64,000 nucleotides of DNA. It comes from Cryptomeria japonica. Taxonomy: Eukaryota; Streptophyta; Pinopsida; Cupressales; Cupressaceae. The notes below the pieces were generated by a model. It saw only the letters and a program-made list of their open reading frames with translations. It ran no database searches and was not told the origin of the DNA. Position numbers and translations under genes: made by a program. Shown here one piece after another: positions 23,025 to 36,071 of this stretch (position 1 is the first letter of the stretch; each line of letters starts with the position of its first letter). The stretch is from the NCBI RefSeq assembly GCF_030272615.1, contig NC_081413.1:156803849-156867848 (forward strand). The letters are read 5' to 3'.

Positions 23025-26000
23025 GCATGGCAGTGAAGCCAATCTCAGAGGAGGACATTCTAGAGGAAGAGGTGCACAAGGTGGTCCAAATAGGGGTAGA
23101 GGTACCAGCAGAGGTAACTCCTATTTTGCAACAATGAAGTGTTACAATTGTGGACAATTGGGACACCCGGCATATAGATGCCCTGACAAGCCTACATCAT
23201 CAAACAGTGGAAAGAGGGTTGCATATGCACATGAAGACTCTTCAAGCAGAAAGACACCTGAGGTGGACCATATTGAATTAGAGATTGGAGAAAATCTGAT
23301 GTTCAATAGGGTCTTGATAAGACAGCCAGAGAAGAATGAACCTAACCATAGGAGAGCATTGTTTAGGGTGAGGTGCAAGATTCTTGGTAAAGTTTGCAAG
23401 GTGATAGTTGATTCAGGCTCAACTGACAATATCATATCAGAAGAGGCAGTCAGGAAGTTGAAACTCACAAGGATACCCCACACTAACCCATACAAGGTGA
23501 CATGGTTGAACCATGAGCAGAGTGTGCTAGTCAATGAGCAGACTTGGGTAGAGTTTTCTATTGGAGGATACAAGGATAAGATCCTTTGTGATGTGTTACC
23601 TATGGATGCATGTCACTTATTGCTAGGAAGACCCTGGCAATTTGATATGAAGGTGATCTATGATGGAGAGGAGAACTCCATTTCCTTTAAGAAGGACAGT
23701 AAGACCTTCAAGATTCAGTCTTTGATAGAGAATGAAGAGGGAACTTCAAGAACACCTAGTGTTTTATTGGCTACCGGTAAAGAGTTTTTAAACTTGCTAC
23801 ATGAGGAGGAGATAGTGAAGTGTGCCATCTTTGTGAATCCAAAGGAGGAAGAAGACAAGTTGCAGGCAGAGATACCCAAGGAGGTGAAGCGCATGTTGCA
23901 AGAGTATAAGGACATAGTGAGTGAAGGAGCACCTGCAACACTCCCACCAAGAAGGTCTATAAGTCATCAAATAGAGTTTGTTCCCGGTGCATCCTTACCT
24001 AACAAGGTTGCATATAAGCTTACACCTAATCAGAATAAGGAGGTAGCAAGGCAATTGCAAGAGTTATTGGAACAAGGATTGATTAAGAAGAGCATCAGCC
24101 CATGTGCAGTCCCGGTAGTGCTAGCATCAAAAAAAGGAGGTATGTGGAGACTTTGTACTGACTCAAGAGCAATCAATAGGATTACGATAAGGTATAGGTT
24201 TCCTATTCCTAGAATAAAGGATCTAATGGACTGTTTAGGAGGGGCTATGTATTTCACCAAGCTAGACCTTAAAAGTGGTTATCACCAGATAAGAATTAAG
24301 GAGGGTGATGAGTGGAAGACAGCTTTTAAAACCACAGAAGGATTGTATGAATGGCTTGTGATGTCATTTGGACTCACCAATGCTCTAAGCACCTTCATGA
24401 GGTTGATGAATGAAGTGTTGAAGGATTTCACAGGCAGATTTGTGGTGGTGTACCTAGATGACATTCTCATCTATAGCAGAACCAAAGAGGAGCACCTTGA
24501 GCATTTGAGGTTAGTCTTAGAGAGGTTGCATGAGGAGAAGCTATCCATCAACCTAGAGAAGTGTGACTTCTTGAAGCAAGAGCCGGTCTACTTAGGATTT
24601 GTGGTGTCTAAGGGAACCTTGAAGATGGATCCAAGAAAAGTGGAGGCAATCTTGAATTGGCCTGCACCTAAAACAGGGACTGAGGTTAGAAGTTTCCATG
24701 GATTAGCTCAATTCTATAGGAAGTTTGTGAGGAAATTTAGTGGCATATGTGCACCAGTCCTTGACACCATCAAAGGGGGCCTTAAAACTAAGTTTAAATG
24801 GACTGAGCAGGCTGACAAAGCATTTCAATTGTTGAAATAGGAAGTAGCCACAAAATCTATCCTTCTCCTACCTACGTTTGATAAGCTATTCACTTTGGAG
24901 TGTGATGCAAGTGGAATCGCAGTAGGTGGTGTGTTGAGTCAAGAGGGAAGACCTGTGGCATTTTTCAGTGAAAAGCTTAATGAAGCAAAGAAGAAGTACT
25001 CAGCCTATGACCTAGAGTTGTATGCATTAGTGCAGTCACTAAAGAAATGGAGGCATTACCTACTCCCAAAGGAATTTGTAGTGTTCATAGACAACCAGGC
25101 ATTGAGTTACATTAACACTCAAGAGAAGCTCAGCAATAGACATCTGAAATGGATGCAATACCTCCAATCCTTCACCTTCACCATCAAGCATAAGAAGGGG
25201 CAACTCAATAAGGTGGCAGATGCCTTAAGCAGGAAGTTGTTGATAGTTCAAGAGTTGCAGTTGCAGAGCATAGGCATAGAAGGTTTCAAAGACCTCTATG
25301 AAGGAGATGAAGACTTCTCATCAGCTTACAAGGTTTGAAAAGAGTTTGAGAACCATTTCCATGGTGAGTATGCAGATTACACTCTCCAGAATGGTCTCTT
25401 GTTCAAGAGTAACCAATTGTGTGTACCTAGAGGATCCATGAGGGAGAACCTCATCCAAGAAAAACATAATGGCAGTTCAAGTGGACACTTTGGAGTCAAC
25501 AAAACCTTGGATTCAGTACAGAGGTACTACTATTGGCCAAAGTTGCCAAGAGATGTAAAGAGGTATGTAGAGCAATGTGGAGTGTGTCAAAGAGCAAAAG
25601 GAGGATCAAGCAATGCTAGTCTTTATCAACCATTACCGGTCCCTAACAGACCTTGGGAATGTATAAGCATGGACTTTGTAGTAGGACTTCCCAAAACTAA
25701 AATAGGTATGGACAGCATCTATGTAGTAGTAGATAGATTTTCCAAGATGAGTCATTTCATGCCATGTAAGACTACACATGATGCTAGCTATGTTGCACAT
25801 CTCTTCTTCAAAGAGATTGTTAGGATTCATGGACTCCCTTTAAGCATTGTTTCAGACAAGGACAGCAAGTTCATGGGTCATTTTTGGCAAACATTATGGA
25901 GGAGACTAGGAACTAACTTGTCATTTAGCTCAGCTTACCATCCACAAACAGATGGTCAAACTGAAGTCATCAACAGGGTGTTAGGCAATTTGTTGAGGTG

Positions 26001-26748
26001 TCTAACTAAGGAATATGGTCAGACATGGGACCCAATCATTCCTCAAGTAGAGTATGCATATAATGACAGTGTGAATAGGACTACTAGTAGAAGCCCTTTT
26101 GAGGTTGTGTATGGCAGACATCCAAGGGGAGTATGTGAGTTGAGAGACCTTAGTACTTTGGAGATGAAGAGAAGGCAAGCAGAGGACTTCACTCAAACCA
26201 TCAAGGAAGTTCAAGAGCAAGTTAAGAAGGCCATCCTTGAATCCACTCAAAAACTAAAGGCCAAAGTGGATGAGAGAAGGAGAGAAGTTCAGTTCAAGGT
26301 GGGTGACTATATGATGGTACATTTCAGCAAAGCCAGGATGCAAAGTGGTAAGCCTACCAAACTGCAGATGAAGAGAGTAGGACCTTGTCAAATTCTGGAA
26401 AAATATGGTGAGAACGCCTATAAGGTTGATTTACCTTCAGACTTAGCCATTTCACCAGTCTTTAATGTTGTTGATCTGTTAATGTACAAGGGAGAGATAG
26501 CAGGGCAAACTGAGAACCAAGCTAAGGTATTACAAGACTTGGATGTAAATACCTTACCTCAAGTGAAGAAGTCTAAAGCAGAGGAGATCTTGGAATCAAG
26601 GGTGAAGAAGTCTACTAGATACCAGGTCTACATGGAGCACTTAGTGAAATGGGCAGATCAACCAGTATCTGAAGCTACATGGGTGGAGGAGAGCAGGTTC
26701 AAGACACTTGGAATAGACCCGGCTCTCATTTCTTCTTCTCTTTCTTAG
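22978..26748 (+). pseudogene. Gypsy-B pol: protease, RT, RNase H, integrase, chromodomain
   Basis: One frame with only two stops (TAG 24838-24840, TGA 25336-25338). Domains in order: knuckle CYNCGQLGHPAYRC (from 23140); protease with VIVDSGSTDN (about 23403-23432) and LLLGRPWQFD; RT with TKLDLKSGYHQIRI and the catalytic VYLDDILIYS (about 24450); RNase H with LECDASGIAVGG, ELYALV, FIDNQALSYI and KVADALSR; integrase with an HHCC finger (HNGSSSGHFG...CGVCQRA), DFVVGLP, SDKDSKFMG and QTDGQTEVINR giving D,D,E; a GPC (GPY/F-type) motif; and chromodomain EHLVKWADQPVSEATWVEE. NALSTF has Leu where Pro is usual. Two point changes separate it from a full-length frame. Confidence 0.9.
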
Positions 26749-26756
26749 TTATGTGC

Positions 26757-26766
26757 AGAGGGGGAG
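26757..26766 (+). promoter_or_regulatory. Gypsy-B polypurine tract
   Basis: AGAGGGGGAG, two bases before the 3' LTR start. Confidence 0.75.
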
Positions 26767-26768
26767 TA

Positions 26769-28306
26769 TGGTGCAGAAGCACCCTTTCAATCGCTCCCTC
26801 CTCCTTGTTTTGTTGGTGTTATGCTTCTTATGAAGCCATTGTACATAAAATAATGAGCCATGTGCTCATAGGTTCTAGTTAGGGTCCTAGTGGAGATCTT
26901 AGGGGTCATAAGTCAAGATTGTGATTTTCTTGAAAATGGAGGGTATGTGTTTCTTTGTGGTGTTTAGGGGTCCTTTATAACATGGTGGTGTCCTTAGGTT
27001 GGCCCAATGTGGGTTTAGGAGTCATGAAAAGCAACATTGAGAAAGTTGCTTAAAAGATGCAAAAGTTGCATGACAACTTTTAAAAGTTGTCAAGCAACTT
27101 TTCCACCAGGAGGTCAAAATCCTTAGTTTGGTGTGGACAACCCTAATGTGGGCACAAAGACCGAGGCCAAGGTGGTATAATTATTTTCAAACCCTAAGTG
27201 AATGGGTTGGATGTCAGAGATTGTACGGCCCAAGCAAGAAGAGCTTGACTATGACTGTTTGTTGGTTACCAGTCAGATTGAATGAAGTTACCGGGCAAGT
27301 AAATGGATTGAAATGCATACAAAACTGTGTGAAATGTCTTCTATGGTGTAAATAATTTCATTGTGAGTGATTATTTTAGGTTTTTGTTTACTGGTTGAGT
27401 GTGTTTTTAAATAGTTTGTAATTTGCAGTCTCACTGTCCAGTTTTGGACTGGTTGTGCAAATGAAGTCATAACTCCATTCCCCATTGTGGAATCACCATG
27501 AAACCATTGGGAATGGAAGTGAAGACCCTATACTATAGTCCCATGCAAGTAGGGCCCTTAAAAATGTAGGAAGGCCAAGCAAAGACCCACTCCTAGGCGA
27601 AACTGGACAGTGCCCGGTTAGGAGAGGTCAAATTGCAGAGGTCTTGGAGAGCAAGGTTGGTTAGAGGAGAGTGAACCCTTTGGAGGAGGTGCAGAGGAGT
27701 GTGTGAAGAATCACTGGTGTGAAGGAGGAGCCTCCACCAATCCAAACAAGGTGGATAAAACACAAAACCTTCACTGTGACCCTGGCAGACCCCAAAAACC
27801 CTCACAAAAACCCTTGAAAACCTTAAAATCCACCTAGGATAGTGTACGAACACTTGGAGGCCTAAAACCTAGAAAATCCTTGAGTCCTTTCCAAATGAAT
27901 GGCAGTCCATTTTGGGAGTTAGGGTTGTTTGTGCATCGTTTGTGAGAGGGAACCCTAAAAGATCAGGTAGGAGGCCTAATTGGTCCTAATCCTTGTAGCC
28001 CTATTTGAAGGCAAAAACACAAAATGGTGAAATCGGTGAGGGGTTGAAGGCTTGAAACCTCTTGGGGGCACATGAATGGGTGGGAAGACCATGAAATAGA
28101 CCTATTATAACCTTTCTAAGACCTTGGAAGTTGTGGAACAAGCCTAGCCCTTATTAGCCATAGTAAGGGGTTTTGAGTCTCATGAGTAGGTGAGACCTTA
28201 GGAGCAGCATAGCAACTCATTGGTGGGTGGATTGGGCAAGGTCAGGGGATTCCTTTGCTTCCTCAAGCAAAGGAAGTCCTAGAGACCCTAGGGTGTGAGG
28301 AGAACA
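26769..28306 (+). repeat. Gypsy-B 3' LTR
   Basis: Starts TGGTGCAGAAGCACCC and is colinear with 20515-22013. It carries 28-29 extra bases near 27549-27577 and a 12-bp extra TTTGCTTCCTCA-like piece near 28251-28264. It ends AGGAGAACA at 28306, after which Gypsy-A resumes. Confidence 0.88.
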
Positions 28307-30660
28307 ACATCATCAACCAAACAAAAAATTAGCATGCCAACAACTATCATCAAATGAATTGATACAACAACAAGCAATAGAAGAGACAATCCTCAAACAA
28401 CAATGAACGCCAATAAGAAGAACTTACTATCAAAAGGGAGGAAGCCACTCAAAATCTCTATGCACATATCCTCAAACTACAAGCTTGTTCAGAAACAGAT
28501 TCAGATGAGTGGGAATGGAATTCTTATTCTGAGGAAACTTTTGACATTGATATAGATGTAGTCCACACGTATAAACCCATGAAGGAAAAGGCTCAAGGTC
28601 TAGATCATTCGAATTTGGACCACAACATATCTACGAAGCTAGCGAGAATGAGTAGCATCAATACAAAATGGGCAATCCCAAGGAGAGTACCATCATAGAC
28701 CTCGATCTTGTTATTGACAACTTTGACAATGTTTCTATCATGACCCTTACAAATTTCGACCTAAATACTCCTAATGATTCCTTACCCCTAGTACATACTG
28801 ACCTCATAGACTAGGAAGAACCTGAACAACTCAATATACCTATCTTCTCAGATGATGATGCTATTATCAATTACCTTTGTTTAGTAAACCCTGAAACATG
28901 CTCCACCAGTGAATCTCATAACGATATCTTCAACCAAGGGAGTGTTAATTCTTTCAGTTGCAAAGTAAATTAAACACAAGATAGATCTAATGGTGAAAAC
29001 CATCTAATGGCAGTATTAGATCACAAAAAAGTAAAAAGAAAGGACATATCCAACGGTGAAAACCTCTTTGAGGCGTTGATGAATGAAAGACTTGACACTC
29101 TTCCTGAGAACTATCAAGAGAGGTCACTAATATTGATTGAGCCCACACAATCAATAAATGTCGGTAAAACAAAGACAACAAAAACATTGTACCTGGTTGC
29201 ATCCTTAACAGATCAAGAGAAACTAAATTTTACAAGATTTTTCAAAGAGAACCAAATCAACTTTTCTTGGTCCTATGCAAATATGTCGCGAGTAGATCTA
29301 GATTTGATCATGCATCATTTATCCATAGCTCCAAGAGCTAAGCTTGTCAAACAGAAGCAAAGAAAGATTAATCCACATGTGGCACTGCTAGTCAAAGCAG
29401 AACTCAAGAAACTACTGGATATCGGTTTTATCCGACCAATTGACTATGCAGAGTGGATCTCCAACATAGTACCTATTTCCAAACCAAACAAAGGTATCAA
29501 GATATGCACCGACTTCGGGGATCTGAATAAAGCTTTCCCTAAGGATGACTTTCCTTTGCCCAACATCGACACAATTGTAGATCTAACAACAAGGCATGCT
29601 ATGTTATCACTTATGGATAATTTCTCGGGCTACAATCAAATCAAAATAGCACTAGAAGACCAAGATAAAACAACATTTACATGTCCATGGGGTACTTACT
29701 GCTGGAATGTCATGTCCTTCAACTTGAAGAATGCAGGAGCAACCTATCAACAAACAATGATCACAAACTTTCATGACATGATGCACACATTCATGGAGGA
29801 CTATGTAGATGACCTACTAGCCAAATCATTTACACAAGAAGGACATCTGGAAATTTTAGACAAAACCTTTCAGCGACTAGAGCAATTCAATGTCCGATTA
29901 AATCCTAAAAAGTATATTTTTGATGTAACATCTGGAAAATTCTTAGGATACAGAGTATCAAAAAAGGGAATTGAGGTGGACCCTGCAAATTTACAAGCAA
30001 TCATTGAGATTCCACCTCCTACAAATATCAGTCAGTTAAGATCTCTATAGGGATGACTACAATCCATAAGAAGATTCATTTGTCAACTAGCTGACAAGTG
30101 CCTTCTGTTCACTCATCTACTCCACAAGAATGTTCCTTTCAGGTGGGAGGATCGATGTGCAGAATCATTCCACCAACTCAAACAATATTTGATGAATCCA
30201 CCTATATTGGTGCCACCAATAGCAGGCAAGCCTCTCATTCTCTACATATCAGCTACAAAGGTATCCCTAGGAGCATTATTAGCACAAGAGGATTCAGCGG
30301 ACAAGGAAAAAGCAATATACTACATTAGTGGGACATTGAATGGATACGAGCTTAACTACACATTCATTGAAAAAGCTTGTTTAGCTGTGGTGTTTGCTTC
30401 CCAAAAATTGTGACACTATATGGTAGCTCATACAATCAATCTTGTAGCAAAAATTGACCCATTAAAATATCTTCTCAGCAAAGCTACTCTCATAGGAAGG
30501 CTAGCTAAATGGGTGATGATTCTGAGCGAGTTTGACATCTAGTACATAGATAGAAAGGTTATCAAAGGTCAAGCCATAGCAGATAAACTAACAGAAGCAC
30601 CATTACGAGACAATCATCGATTTCATGTTGAATTTCCAGACACAGATATTCTCACAGTAA
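28307..30660 (+). pseudogene. Gypsy-A RT and first RNase H
   Basis: A pre-RT spacer (28307-29100) leads to ETLPENYQERS-type sequence and the RT: KLVKQKQRKINPHVALLVKA, LLDIGFIRPIDYAEWISNIV, KICTDFGDLNKAFPKDDFPL, DNFSGYNQIKIA, catalytic MEDYVDDLLAKS (about 29791-29826), FLGYRVSKKGIEVDPA. RNase H follows: PLILYISATKVSLGALLAQE, AIYYISGTLNGYELNYTFIE. Stops occur at 30048-30050, about 30054, 30411-30413 and near 30540. The open stretch 29007-30050 is the longest intact Gypsy-A frame. Confidence 0.85.
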
Positions 30661-31287
30661 CGACAAAACCATGGGTCTTATACTTTGATGGATCATACAC
30701 AACATGGATCAGGGGCGGATATTTTATTTGTCACTCCAGAAGGACACATTATTCCAAAATCTTATATATTGATGTTTTCCTCCACAAATAACATAGCTGA
30801 GTACGAAGCTCTAGTGACAGGCATAAAAGTGGCCATAGAGTGGAAGATCACAGAGTTGAAAGTCTACGGAGACTCCCAATTGGTCATTAATCAGGTTAAT
30901 GATGATTATCAAACAAAGGATGACAAGTTGATGCCCTACAAAAGAATGGTGGATGACTTCAAGAAGTACTTTGTGGACATCAAATTTAAACAAATCCCAA
31001 GGTTGGATAATAAAGTTGCAGATGCCATGGAAACTATTTCTTCACTCCAAATACCAGAGAAACAGAATCCTTATGAATTATTGGTGGAGCAATTGTTTTC
31101 CCCTGCCTACAACAATTCTGAATCTCAAGTCATATGTCACCTAGTTGGTTCCGACTCACCCCTCTATGGAAAAATCTACGAATATCTAAAAGACAATATT
31201 CTTCTGCTAGATCTATCCCAAAACCAAAAACACAACTTTATTCATCAAGCCACCCATTACACCCTAACCGCTGACACACTTTACTGA
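30661..31287 (+). pseudogene. Gypsy-A second (archaeal-type) RNase H
   Basis: WVLYFDGSYT at about 30673, then, after a frameshift near 30700, GSGADILFVTPEGHIIP, NNIAEYEALVTGIKVAIEWK and KVYGDSQLVINQVN, KRMVDDFKKYF and NKVADAMETISS. The D, E, D, D pattern and the position after a complete RT-RNase H identify the extra RNase H of Tat elements. Confidence 0.8.
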
Positions 31288-32410
31288 CAAGATCTCCATG
31301 GTACTCTTCTTTGATGTCTAGATCGTAATGAATCTGAAACCGCCTTGCAAGAACATCATGAAGGTATTTATGGCACACATTCAAGTGGTCCTGCTCTAGC
31401 CAAGAAAATTATAAGGATGGGATATTATTGGCCGACCATGGAAAAGGAATTCTTACCAGTTTGCTAGAAAATGTCCAAAATGCCAAATTCATGGCAATCT
31501 TATACATGCACCAACACAGGAGCTGCAACTGTTCACTACATCATGGCCATTATGTCAATGGGGACTATACCTAGTAGGAAAGATTCATCCTTCCTCATCA
31601 AATGGGCATAAGTTCATCATCACAACCACTGAGTATTTTACAAAGTGGATTGAGGCCGTCCCATTGACTATGGTTATTGGCAAACAAATATCCTCTTTTA
31701 TCATGAATTATGTCATTTATCGATATGGTATTCTTAGTTCCATTATCATTGATAATGAAAGACCATTAAAAATCAAGATGTGAGAGAACTGTGCGAACGT
31801 TCTGTATCCAACATCGTTTCTCCACACCTTATTATCCACAAGGGAATGGCCAAGCAGAGGCCTCAAACAAAACTATCCTAAAAATCCTAAAGAAACAGTG
31901 AACATTGCTAGTCGTGATTGGCATGTCCAACTCAACCCGACATTATGGGCCTATAGAAATAACATCTACACACCTACAGGAGCCACACCATACTCATTGA
32001 TGTATGGATCAAAGGCTATTTTACCTATTGAGGTCGATATTCCATCACTCAGAATATCACTGAAGGGACTCATTCTAGATGAGGAATATCAGGTAAACAG
32101 ACTGCAAGAGTTAGAGTTGCTAGATAAACGTCGATAACGTGTTTTTTATTACCTCAAATCATATTAGCAATGCATGTGGCTACAACCACAAAGTAAAGCC
32201 AAGGGAATTCCAAATCGATGACTTGGTACTAAGGGAAAATCCCCGCAATCAACAAAATCGAGAAAAGAAGGGCAAGTTTGAATCAAACTAGCTAGGTCCT
32301 TTTGTCATCATATCAACTTATGGATTGGGGGCATATTAGCTATCTACATCAGCAGAGGACATGTTGGAGGAATCTACCAACAAAATCTATCTCAAGAAAT
32401 TCTACACCTA
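31288..32410 (+). pseudogene. Gypsy-A integrase
   Basis: Fragments of the HHCC finger (EHHEGIYGTHSSGPALAKKI, MGYYWPTMEKE), core pieces ([32 protein letters not shown]) and the post-core ALWAYR-like region as LNPTLWAYRNN, GATPYSLMYGSKAILPIEVD. It is broken by many stops and frameshifts. The frame is best in 31898-32137. Confidence 0.75.
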
Positions 32411-32734
32411 AGTCATCCAATGCACGGATAAGGGAAAAATACAAAAAAGCAAGAAAAATACAAAAAAATCATAAAAATAAGTAGTGAAAACCTAGCAACA
32501 GACTCTATTTGTGATAGATTGGCTCTTCTATCTATTAGGACATGTATCATATCTTTTGCATCCATTTAATCTAAACCATCAACAAAGATTCGCCAAACTT
32601 TTTAACATGCAACACAATCTTGGATACACTTAGTGTTAGTCACTATCCTTGATTATCCCAAAAGCTATCTGCATCATATCTCACCATGGCTTGGTGATCA
32701 GTGTACATGTCCATTATCGAAAGTAGTGTCTAAA

Positions 32735-33090
32735 GGTTGGGGGAAAAGAATCCTAACATTGCTGAGAGCAAATCAGCTTTTAGGCTAGGAAAACAGACAA
32801 TCAAACACACAAACATAGAAGTTACTAAACACAAATGCAAATTAAGACTATCAATGGTAAATATCAAACAAAACTGGACACACAAACTGATTTCTGCAAC
32901 AAAAACAAGCATAAATTTGCAAGATGTTTTATTTGACAATTACATGGGATAGCATGCAAGTTTAACTATGGTAGTTTTGATTTTTGAGATCATATCTCCT
33001 AAATGACTCAATGATGTTTTAACGACTAGAGAAGCAAGGAAGGAGTTTGATATTTTTTTAGTTTTCTATTTGTGAGTGAAAACTTATTAC
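32735..33090 (+). other. Gypsy-A polypurine tract and possible 3' LTR stub
   Basis: GGTTGGGGGAAAAGA at about 32735-32749 is a good plus-strand priming site. The next about 340 bp has no gene and would be the start of the 3' LTR, but no matching 5' LTR is visible. A TGTTGGTCCTGAAAATGAC start at 33091 may mark the next element. Confidence 0.4.
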
Positions 33091-36071
33091 TGTTGGTCCT
33101 GAAAATGACTGTGAATTTTTTTTTCCTGCTTTAGTTAAAATATAGGTCCTTCTGGATTAATTTTGTTCTCTGTCATGTGTTTCAGGCTTAGGGTTTAGGG
33201 TTCTATGCATTTTGATTAGGTCCTATTGATTAATCCCCTTAAGTCTGTTATAATTCTTCATTACCTTGTTTACTTAAGGCTAAGGGTCATTTTCATCGTC
33301 AAGAGGGGGTCATGTTTCTTGTCCTAGGCTTTTTAATTTTTTATGTCAGCCTCTTAATTTTTCCTTAAGTCTTGCGCCCTTTATTTTTCCTTGTGGTCCC
33401 CCCCCCCCCTTTTTATTTCCTAAGGTTATGTCTTTTCATTATCCTAGGTGGGTCCCCTTTAATATTTTTAGCTAGCGCTTGATTAATTTTTTTAAGTCTA
33501 AACTCTAATATTTTGGCCGGTGTCTTTGTGACAACAATCTAGCTACTCAAAGTTACTACTATTTGCACGTGTTTTAATGGACAGAGATCTTTTAATCTCG
33601 ATCAAAAATATGCTCCTTCGTTAGGCGGCTAAGACTGGCAAACATCGTGGCTGAGAGATAAAGCTTGAACAAATCCAACAGCTCTCGCAACCCTATGGTC
33701 AAAGATGCACGGAGGATAAGGATCGTGGCATTGCAAGATGATGCCACGTGTCCAAAGCGGGATGAGGTAAGCCGAATGGTGGGGTTCGCTGACCGAGATG
33801 AAGTGGAGGGTGAGTTTGAGATGTCGTGTCATACGTTTGATGGGTCCACTTGCCACATAAGACGGTCAATGTCAGATTGAGAAATGTTGTTCGTGTGATC
33901 TGCCAGCGGGGAACTAATCAACGGTGGAGATTCAAACTTAATTCAAATGCATTTTCGAGCCGTTTCTTCACACACGCGAGTAGTTTTGGCAGACAGAATG
34001 GTGGCGTTTTGTTCCAGGGAGTAAATAAAAGCATTTTCAGAGCCATTTTTGTCTCACAAAGCATTTCAGAGGTGATCGAAAGGCTATTCTTGAGCCGAAG
34101 AAGATTGGAATGAGTTCTCACAGTGCAGAATTGGGTTTCATCTGTTGCATACAAAGTCGTAAGTTGCTAAATCCTTCTTTTGTGTTTTCAACATTGTTGA
34201 AAGTGCGGATTGTGTGAAATTGTAGTGAAAAGATTGTGAATTGCTCTAGGGTTTAAAGTTTTGGCTTAAAGGGGTGAGAATTCACACTTTTCTTTGTTGA
34301 AATTAATAGTCTCATGTTAAGCCCTAGTTTCCTTCCTCCTTCTGTGGGTAATTGTTAAGAAGCCCTGGTCAAGTAGAATGGCTCCCCTACGAAATCACTC
34401 AAGACAGATAGAGTATCTAAAGAGGAACCTTTTTGATGATTTTCTTGATCAATTAAAACCCTCGACAAATGATAAATATCAAGGGCAGAGACTTGTACAA
34501 GGCAAAACCCTAGGAGAAGGGTTAAATGATAAGGCATACAACATCGCGGATGCTAGGGTACCAATGACTGGGGTGGAAATATTCAGGTTGTGGTATGGAC
34601 ATAGAAATTTGCAATCCCCGTTTTCAAGTGCTTGGCAATATGACTTGGGAAGGTCAGTGGTGTCAAATGTATTCATGGATGTCGACCTCCTCAAAGCTGT
34701 TGTAGACAGATATGACCCTATTTCGAGAGTTATAAGGGGAAATGAGGGAGAGATTTTGTTGACAATCAGGAGGGAGGAATTCTAAGAGATTTTTTATTTG
34801 TATGAACCTTCTGCTACCTTGGTTCAGATAGATTTGAATGAACTGAAGGCAGAATATTACAGGATGAAGGGTTTCATTAGAGCTAGCCTCCTTCCAGCTC
34901 ATTTAGAAAAAGAAAGAGATACAACTGACCATATTGGCCCTAGTTCAGAGGAGCCTTTTCCTATTGATGCTTTTGCCAAATATTTGCAAGCCACTTTCTT
35001 TTCTTTGTGCCAAATTTTAGGGTTCAACCCTATTATAGTCATGCCACCTAATTTTATGTATATGGCTATACAAATTCAACATCCATATTTTACAGTGGTT
35101 CTTGACTTTGCCCCATACTTTGAAGAGAAGATTCATGAGGGGTTGCAAGATATTAAGAATGGTGTATTTAGCACTCATTTCTATTGTTATTCATTGTTAA
35201 TGCACATGTTCTTATATAGAAATGCATATTACTTTCAGGGCGCCATGAATCTTCGAAGAACAGTTGACAATATTGAGGTGTCGGTGTAGCTTTGGAGTAT
35301 GGACATGTCTTGGGGTAGGCAGGAAGCCATTTTTGTGAGGTTTGACAATAGTTTTGCATCTAGATTGAGGCAGAGATTAACAGTGAATCCACCAAGGATT
35401 CCCACACATCTACATGATTTTATAAGACCAAAGGAAAGGTTGCCACTTTTGAAAATTGAGCACAACTAGGGGGACATTATCCCTTATCCTATTAGTACAG
35501 TTATCAGAGTTTATGGTTTCCCTGGTCAACCACATGTATTACCTTTTAATGTTCCTTTAAGATTGGGTTTTGTTGAAGTAATGTGGCAAATAGGTTGTAT
35601 ACATGATAAGGAGTTGAAGGGGAGAGGCAAAGGGACTATTTTTCCTGATTATACTGTCATTCCATATTTTGTGATTATAAAAGGGGGATATGTGAATTTT
35701 GACAAGCTTTTTCCACCATATCATTTAGGGGTCAGCACAGCCAGACATAGTGACCCTGAGGGGTTTTACAATATTTTTATGGCAAGAATAAAAGGAGGCC
35801 CATTGCCCCGTGAGCATAATTTCCCTAAGGATATAATAAGAAATAAATTTAATTTCATGACTAAAGATTGGAGGAAGGAGAAGTGGATAGCTTTTAGGAA
35901 GCTATGGCCTATAGTGCAGAAAATGGATCCCAGCTAAGATCCAGTAAAACATTTCACTCCATTTTGTGCCAAAGTTGATTTTGTCATGAACAATTTTAAT
36001 GAACTAATTCTTGCATTAAAGGAAAAGAGAGCCAGACTTGAGGAATGTTCACAATATGCTGAAACTTTTTG
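33091..36071 (+). mobile_element. Unit X2: relic carrying a homologue of the X1 ORF
   Basis: The ORF at 34378-36071 is homologous to the X1 ORF. The preceding 1.3 kb has LTR-like features (TGTTGGTCCTG start at 33091, poly-C at about 33401-33412, GTAAATAAAAGC TATA-like box near 34020). The right side is cut off by Copia-2 at 36072 and not recovered downstream. The left boundary is a guess. No RT or integrase is seen. Confidence 0.45.
34378..36071 (+). pseudogene. X2 ORF: homologue of the X1 ORF, 3' end lost
   Basis: From ATG 34378 (MAPLRNHSRQIEYL) one frame of 564 codons runs into the Copia-2 LTR. It is broken only by TAA 34783-34785, TAG 35287-35289, TAG 35467-35469 and TAA 35935-35937. Two blocks match X1: VDRYDPISRVIRGNEGE (X1: ARHYDPQSRTIVSNEGN) and STVIRVYGFPGQPHVLP (X1: FTYIRVHGCPLPPYMLP). 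Overall identity is low, so the two are old relatives and not recent copies. The function is unknown. Confidence 0.7.

Larger units (their letters stand above)
20515..28306 (+). mobile_element. Gypsy-B: Ty3/gypsy chromovirus with two LTRs
   Basis: LTRs at 20515-22013 and 26769-28306 enclose a PBS, gag, protease, RT, RNase H, integrase and a C-terminal chromodomain, then a polypurine tract. This order is that of plant chromoviruses. The LTRs differ by a few percent by eye, making it the youngest complete element here. It interrupts Gypsy-A between protease and RT. No clear target duplication was found (CAATT at the left, ACATC at the right). Confidence 0.9.
1..32749 (+). mobile_element. Gypsy-A: decayed Ty3/gypsy element of Tat type, host of three nested insertions
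   Basis: Fragments in + orientation line up as one element: gag N-terminus (1069-1288), gag (16907-18370), protease (19705-20331), then RT, RNase H, a second RNase H and integrase (28307-32410), ending near a polypurine tract at 32735-32749. The gag repeats DNTN-rich motifs on both sides of the Copia-1 insertion, which ties the two halves together. A second RNase H after the RT-RNase H module, a protease with DGG instead of DSG or DTG, and a CX2HX4GHX4C-type knuckle all fit the plant Tat lineage. Stops and frameshifts are frequent, so it is dead. LTR boundaries were not resolved. Confidence 0.8.
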
